DNA of 20,272 nt from CAYGVT01 sp964353355 (lineage in GTDB: Archaea; Thermoplasmatota; DTKX01; GCA-020343715). The notes under the pieces are model-generated. The model did not search any database. It worked only from the letters and a program-made list of their open reading frames with translations, and was not told the origin of the DNA. This document shows positions 15,177 through 20,272 of this stretch, piece by piece. Made by a program: the position numbers and the translations under genes. How positions within the stretch are numbered: position 1 is the stretch's first letter; the number at the start of each line of letters is the position of its first letter. The stretch is from assembly GCA_964353355.1 (NCBI GenBank), contig CAYGVT010000120.1, forward strand, positions 1-20,272, read 5' to 3'.

Positions 15177-16529
15177 GTGAAGGAGTGGCAGCGCTGGGAG
15201 CGGATGGCGGTGGACTTCGAGCGGGTGGGCGACGCCCCGCGCGCGGCCGAGTCGCTCAGCATGGCCCTCGAGCTCCTGCCTCCGGGCCACAAGCAGGAGA
15301 AGTCGTCGATGCTGGGGCGCCTGGAGCGAGCGCGCGCCGTCAGCGTGGAGCACGGAGGCAGGCCGGGTCTCGCGCACGGCGCCGTCGCCACGCCTCCTGG
15401 TGCGGAGGGCGACCATCGCAGCGAGGGTACCGCAGGGGTCGGCCAGGGCCCCGAGGGCCCAGGGACGTCCGCGACCGTCGGCCTCGAGCCAGAGCGTGCC
15501 AGGGAGGCGGTCATGGAGGCCGCGCACAGGCTGTGCCGCGGCCTGGACGGCGCGAGGGAGCAGGACGTGCTCCGAGCGGCCGCCTCCGACTTGGATGTGG
15601 AGGATGACGCCGTCCAAGAGGCGCTCGACGACCTGGTCGACGACGGGCTCCTGTTCCGGCCAGGCCCCGGCCGGCTGATGGTGGACGGCATCGTGCAGGA
15701 TGACGACGTCGAGGTGTCCGTCCTGGCGGCGGTCGCGGAGCTCTCCACCGGCGGCAGGGGCGCGGCGAGGGCCGCCGTCATCGAGCGCGCTGCGTCGAGC
15801 GGCATCCCCAGGCGCGAGGTGGAGGAGGCCTACACAGCACTGGAGGAATCGGGGCGCATCGAGGAGGACCCGCACGGCCAGGTCCGGCCGGGGATGGCGG
15901 CGGGAGCCATCGCCGAGGTCCACGAGCAGGTGCTCTCCGCGGTGCGCGACGCGGACGACGGCGACCGGGGCGTGCTGCGCGCCTCCGTCGTCAGGGACCT
16001 GGCCGACAGGGGCTGGGAGGTCGACGAGGTCGAGGAGGCCATCGAGGAGCTGGAGGATTCGGGCGACATCGTCCTCGAGGGCGGCTCTATGCGCGCCGCG
16101 GCGACCGCGCGCAGGGTGGAGGAGGGCGCGCACGACCGCGTGCTGGCCATCGTGGCCTCGCTCGCGGAGATCGCGGGGGGCGGTGCCAGGCCCGCCGACG
16201 TCGTCCGCCGCGCAGGGGCGGAGGGGCTGGACGCCTCCGCCGTCGAGGAGGCCATCGAGGACCTGGTGGACGACGGGACGCTCAGCCGCGACCGCCAGGG
16301 CCGCCTCCGGTGCGAGAATCCAGGTCCCGCGGAGGCCACCTCGAGGTCCGTCGTCCTGGGCCTTGTGAGCGTGCTCCAGCGCGGCCATCAGGGCGCATCA
16401 CGCGCCGAGGTGGTCGAGCAGGCGAGGGGCAAGGGCCTGAGCGAGGACGAGGCAGAGGAGGCCCTCGACGAGCTGCTCGACGAAGGCACGGTCCACGAGC
16501 ACGGCCACGGGTTCCTGAGGCCGGGTTGA
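15177..16529 (+). CDS. Protein of five tandem winged-helix-like repeats with a helical TPR-like N terminus
   Basis: The protein is 450 residues, very rich in Glu, Asp, Ala and Arg, with no signal peptide or membrane helix, so cytoplasmic. Residues 1-35 read like a TPR hairpin (WERMAVDFERVGDAPRAAES). Five repeats of about 65-70 residues follow at about 110-172, 176-239, 243-310, 313-383 and 388-450. Each has helix, an 'A/V-x-V' helix, then the signature 'EEAIEELxDDGxL' and a closing wing 'GxLRP'. This pattern resembles winged helix-turn-helix domains such as that at the C terminus of archaeal MCM (inference from pattern). Functions could be DNA binding or protein binding; the acidic composition argues against simple DNA binding by all repeats. 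The gene follows the second subtilase by 117 bases with no obvious promoter or terminator between, so it is probably in the same operon. No characterised homologue is recognised. Confidence 0.82.
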   Translation: MKEWQRWERMAVDFERVGDAPRAAESLSMALELLPPGHKQEKSSMLGRLERARAVSVEHGGRPGLAHGAVATPPGAEGDHRSEGTAGVGQGPEGPGTSATVGLEPERAREAVMEAAHRLCRGLDGAREQDVLRAAASDLDVEDDAVQEALDDLVDDGLLFRPGPGRLMVDGIVQDDDVEVSVLAAVAELSTGGRGAARAAVIERAASSGIPRREVEEAYTALEESGRIEEDPHGQVRPGMAAGAIAEVHEQVLSAVRDADDGDRGVLRASVVRDLADRGWEVDEVEEAIEELEDSGDIVLEGGSMRAAATARRVEEGAHDRVLAIVASLAEIAGGGARPADVVRRAGAEGLDASAVEEAIEDLVDDGTLSRDRQGRLRCENPGPAEATSRSVVLGLVSVLQRGHQGASRAEVVEQARGKGLSEDEAEEALDELLDEGTVHEHGHGFLRPG

Positions 16530-16603
16530 CCGCGCACGGGCGCGGGATGCTGGCCCGCATCTGGCCCGCTGGTGCCAGCTCGTAGAACCTGCGTCCCAAA
16601 AGG

Positions 16604-16612
16604 ATAATAAAG
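16604..16612 (+). promoter_or_regulatory. Possible TATA element of the FKBP lipoprotein gene
   Basis: ATAATAAAG is the only AT-rich stretch in the 140-base gap 16530-16669. It would put the transcript start near 16633, leaving a short leader that includes GAGGGTG (16658-16664), five bases before ATG 16670. The rest of the gap has short GC hairpins but no T-run, so no clear terminator for the winged-helix gene. Confidence 0.4.
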
Positions 16613-16669
16613 GGCATTGCATACAGGGGCGCAAGCCAGCCTGCTGGCCCTTCCATTGAGGGTGCAAGG

Positions 16670-17869
16670 ATGAGAGTTCCCAGCGCCATCGTCGCGGTCG
16701 CGGTCGCGGTCCTCGTGGTCACATCGAGCGGATGCCTGAAGGACGACGCGGGCCCGAACATCAAGCTCAAGCTCGACCTAAGGTGCGAGTCCGGGCAGAA
16801 CGTCGTCCAGGGCAACAACACGACGTTCCTGTTCGCGGTCGAGAACAACTACAAGGAGGGCGCGACCATCCAGCTCTCCCTCGATGGATTGCCGAGCACC
16901 TGGTCCCATGCGTTCAACCCCCAGTCAATCGTCCTCAACAGGGCCAAAGGCTCCGCGATATGGCTCAACATCTCCGTGCCCAGGGACACCCAGAACAGGG
17001 GCTATGACATGAAGGTGACGGCCAAGGTCCAGGGCGCCTCGGAGCAGAAGCGCACCGTCAAGATATCCGTCTACGTGCTCGACCAGTCGGTCTCCCTCGA
17101 GCTCAACATCGTGAGCAAGGGCGACACGGTCTACTTCAACTACACTGGCATGCTCCTGAACGGCACCGTCTTCGACACCACCAGCGAGGACGTGGGATTG
17201 GACGGGCGCATCAAGAAGAGCGCCGATTGGCTGGCCAAGGCGGCGTACGACCCACAGCCCTTCCTCATCGGCAACAAGCAGGCCATCGCGGGCTTCGAGT
17301 CGGGGGTGATGGGGATGCGCAAGGGCGAGTACAAGACCATCTTCGTCCCTGAGGACCAGGCCTACTCCATCCACGAGGACGTCCGCGTGAACCTGACCGA
17401 GCGCATACCGATGCGCGAATCGTGGCCATGGGCCGAGTTCACTCGCGCGTTCCGCCAGGACGCGGCGATGCACCTGACCGTCACCCACAAGAAGTGGAAC
17501 GTGACGTGCGAGGTCGTGGCCATCGACAACGAGACCGATGGCCACCCTGTCACCGTGGAGCTCCAGCCCACGGTGGGGCAGGTCATCAGGCCCTATGGTT
17601 GGGACACGCGCATCGAATCCATCGATAGCCAGGCCGATGGCGGTAAGGGCGTCATCGTGCTCAAGCACCTCCTCACGTCCGCGGACCTGGGCAAGGCCTA
17701 CTACATCTACAACGCCACCGCCCAGAGCAACCCTCGGGACCGCGACGACGGCGTCATCACGCAGTTCGTCGAGGGTTCGCACGTCGTGCTGCGCGTGCAG
17801 CGCAGCCATCACAAGCTCGCGGGCAAGGACCTCATCTTCGTCGTGAAGGTCCACGAGTTCAAGAGCTGA
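16670..17869 (+). CDS. Lipoprotein-like FKBP-type prolyl isomerase fused to an N-terminal NEW3-like domain
   Basis: FKBPs catalyse cis-trans isomerisation of prolyl bonds and often act as chaperones. The 399-residue product starts with a hydrophobic signal ending in SSGC, a lipobox-like site that would make Cys22 the lipidated N terminus. Residues about 30-140 form one NEW3-like Ig-type domain ('LPSTWSHAF' equals the PxGW position). The FKBP core opens at 151 (GDTVYFNYTGML) and continues through 'PFLIGNKQAIAGFESGVMG' (about 195-214). It closes with HHKLAGKDLIFVVKV (380-394), matching the 'NHPLAGKxLxFxVxV' end of archaeal SlyD-like FKBPs. Between about 235 and 378 is a large insert in the flap, longer than in short archaeal FKBPs, where the insert provides chaperone activity. 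It is probably anchored outside the membrane and assists folding of secreted proteins such as its neighbours. Start ATG 16670 follows GAGGGTG by five bases. Confidence 0.88.
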   Translation: MRVPSAIVAVAVAVLVVTSSGCLKDDAGPNIKLKLDLRCESGQNVVQGNNTTFLFAVENNYKEGATIQLSLDGLPSTWSHAFNPQSIVLNRAKGSAIWLNISVPRDTQNRGYDMKVTAKVQGASEQKRTVKISVYVLDQSVSLELNIVSKGDTVYFNYTGMLLNGTVFDTTSEDVGLDGRIKKSADWLAKAAYDPQPFLIGNKQAIAGFESGVMGMRKGEYKTIFVPEDQAYSIHEDVRVNLTERIPMRESWPWAEFTRAFRQDAAMHLTVTHKKWNVTCEVVAIDNETDGHPVTVELQPTVGQVIRPYGWDTRIESIDSQADGGKGVIVLKHLLTSADLGKAYYIYNATAQSNPRDRDDGVITQFVEGSHVVLRVQRSHHKLAGKDLIFVVKVHEFKS

Positions 17870-17972
17870 GGGGCGCACAGGCCCTGCGCATGCCTGGACT
17901 GGCCAGACCGCACCTCACCATCGGTCGAGGCCAGCGCTCGCTCCTTGGATATACCCAGTCCCTTTGCGCCCC
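17870..17972. terminator. Nested inverted repeats between convergent genes
   Basis: In the 117-base gap between the FKBP stop and the GAPDH stop, GGGGCGCA (17870-17877) pairs perfectly with TGCGCCCC (17965-17972). Inside lies a second stem: CTGGCC (17899-17904) with GGCCAG (17929-17934), continued by GACCG (17906-17910) with CGGTC (17922-17926), loop 11. A shared transcript end for both strands is a reasonable guess; there is no strong T-run. Confidence 0.35.
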
Positions 17973-17986
17973 GGTCCGCGAGCCCA

Positions 17987-19012
17987 TCACTTCTTCGGCG
18001 CTGGGATGCCCATGGCCTTGTCGGTCTTGGCGATGCTCTTCAGTGCGTCGGGCTCCACCTTGAGCATCGACCGGATGGCGTCGACGTTCTCGGGGACGAC
18101 GTCCGATTCCTGGTGCACGGCCTGGTAGTAGTAGAGCCTACGGCCCGAGACGCTCGTGCCGTCGCGCCAAAGGACGATCTCGTACATGTCCGACCGCGGG
18201 CGGCCCAGCTCGCGGGCGAGCTCCATCACGTGCGAGGTGGACTTGACCTCCTCGCCGCCGTCGACGAGCCTCACGCGGGGCGTGCGCTCCCACAGGGCGA
18301 TGACGTCCTTGGCCGTGACGTCCTTCTTGAGCGTGACGGACACCGCGTGCAGGTGCATGAGCGTCGAGGGTACCACGACGGCCATGGTCTGGATGGGCAG
18401 GTCGTGGATGACCGTGCGCACGTCCGGGCCGTGGTGCGTCGGGACCTTGAGCGCGGGCGTGATGGCGTTCACGGGGCCCTTCTTGGCGTCCGGGGGGTCC
18501 ACCGCGCGGCGGACCATCACGGCGAACACGTCCTCGATGCCGATGTCGCGGTAGATGGGGAAGAGCGTGCGGCACAGCCCCGTGGTGTTGCAGGACACGA
18601 CGCGGACGGCCCGCTTGCCCCAGGCCTCCTTGTAGTTCGCGGCCGCGTTGAACGACGCCTCCGCCACCTCGGCCTCCTCGCCGCCCTGGTAGATGACAGG
18701 CTTTCCGGCCTTCTGGTAGAGCGGCCTGTTCTCCGCGCCCACGTCCTCGGGCGTGCAGTCAACCACGATGTCGGCCGCCTTGAGCATGTCGGGGAGCAGG
18801 CCCGCGACCTCGAACCCCCGCTTCTTGAAGTCGGCGCGGTTCTCCTCGCTGATGGTGTAGAAGGGGTACTTCCTCTCGAGGGCGGTGCGGACCTCGTAGG
18901 TCGGACGGCGCTTGGCGACGCCCACGACCCTCATGTCGTCCTGGGCTGCCACTGCGTCGGCGACGCGCTTGCCTATCGTACCGTACCCGTTGATGGCGAC
19001 TCGGATGGTCAT
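17987..19012 (-). CDS. gap: Type II (archaeal) glyceraldehyde-3-phosphate dehydrogenase
   Basis: The enzyme interconverts glyceraldehyde 3-phosphate and 1,3-bisphosphoglycerate with NAD(P), serving gluconeogenesis or lower glycolysis in the cytoplasm. The 341-residue length is normal for the archaeal type II family. The Rossmann motif is NGYGTIGKRV (8-17), and the catalytic cysteine is Cys141 in SCNTTGL, the hallmark of this class. VPTHHGPDV (about 220) supplies the conserved His region. Start ATG 19012 is supported by a Shine-Dalgarno GGAGG (plus-strand CCTCC at 19022-19026) and by the family's typical N terminus; the frame runs on upstream to 20005, but that part is an out-of-frame reading of the next gene. 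It lies 77 bases after the synthase gene on the same strand and has its own TATA-like element, so it may be transcribed separately, together, or both. Confidence 0.96.
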   Translation of the reverse strand: MTIRVAINGYGTIGKRVADAVAAQDDMRVVGVAKRRPTYEVRTALERKYPFYTISEENRADFKKRGFEVAGLLPDMLKAADIVVDCTPEDVGAENRPLYQKAGKPVIYQGGEEAEVAEASFNAAANYKEAWGKRAVRVVSCNTTGLCRTLFPIYRDIGIEDVFAVMVRRAVDPPDAKKGPVNAITPALKVPTHHGPDVRTVIHDLPIQTMAVVVPSTLMHLHAVSVTLKKDVTAKDVIALWERTPRVRLVDGGEEVKSTSHVMELARELGRPRSDMYEIVLWRDGTSVSGRRLYYYQAVHQESDVVPENVDAIRSMLKVEPDALKSIAKTDKAMGIPAPKK

Positions 19013-19050
19013 GCGAGGATGCCTCCGGACCCCTGAACGACGGTTGCCGA

Positions 19051-19060
19051 TTTTAAGCTT
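19051..19060 (-). promoter_or_regulatory. TATA element of the GAPDH gene
   Basis: On the minus strand AAGCTTAAAA lies about 40 bases upstream of ATG 19012, which predicts a transcript start near 19028 and a leader of about 15 bases containing the GGAGG site. Confidence 0.5.
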
Positions 19061-19089
19061 GCCCCGTCGCGGGGGCGTCCGCCCCGCGC

Positions 19090-20268
<1,179 letters not shown>

Positions 20269-20272
20269 CGTG

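Noticed and set aside
15059..15607. ATG overlapping the TGA stop of the second subtilase (TGATG), suggesting a coupled 182-codon gene
   Set aside because: The frame is Gly/Arg/Ala-rich without structure and overlaps the winged-helix gene, whose repeats are clearly coding in another frame.
16530..16669. GC hairpins (for example GCTGG/CCAGC near 16570) as a terminator after the winged-helix gene
   Set aside because: Stems are 5 bp, overlap each other and lack a T-run, so they are not distinguishable from background in this composition.

Overview
The window looks like a GC-rich archaeal chromosome segment, probably from a Thermoplasmatota-like lineage; the lineage is inference. Evidence for Archaea: short archaeal-type TATA elements about 27 bp upstream of several starts, a type II (archaeal) glyceraldehyde-3-phosphate dehydrogenase, a PGF-CTERM-like C-terminal anchor, and an archaeal-style FKBP with an insert in its flap. 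No tRNA, rRNA, CRISPR array, insertion sequence or phage gene was seen.

Layout: (1) 1-128, the last 41 codons of a surface protein, then a hairpin plus T-run. (2) 379-3720, a large secreted surface protein (propeller-like head, stalk of NEW3-like repeats, CARDB domain, C-terminal anchor) whose last 126 bp are identical to bases 1-126, so the two genes are tandem paralogues. (3) 3885-4727, a family 2 glycosyltransferase, convergent with (4) a minus-strand radical SAM protein (4767-5840). (5) 5999-6481, a small TPR protein divergent from the radical SAM gene. (6) 6619-15059, two very large tandem membrane-anchored subtilases 2 nt apart, followed at 15177-16529 by a protein with five winged-helix-like repeats, probably one transcription unit. 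(7) 16670-17869, a lipoprotein-like FKBP prolyl isomerase with an N-terminal NEW3-like domain. (8) On the minus strand, type II GAPDH (17987-19012) and an isopropylmalate/homocitrate-synthase family enzyme (19090 to the right edge), both central metabolism.

How the genes may work together: positions 1-4727 and 6619-17869 form a cell-envelope neighbourhood. Four proteins share NEW3-like Ig-type stalk repeats, and the set combines secreted or anchored surface proteins, a glycosyltransferase, two proteases and an extracytoplasmic foldase. That suggests assembly, glycosylation, folding and proteolytic maturation or turnover of the cell surface (inference).

The strongest candidate for something undescribed is the subtilase pair. 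Both have an exported catalytic ectodomain, one transmembrane helix, a proline-rich cytoplasmic linker and a C-terminal four-cysteine zinc ribbon, and the next gene encodes a multi-winged-helix protein. This is the layout one would expect if an outside protease were coupled to a cytoplasmic or DNA-associated partner, but nothing in the sequence proves that link.
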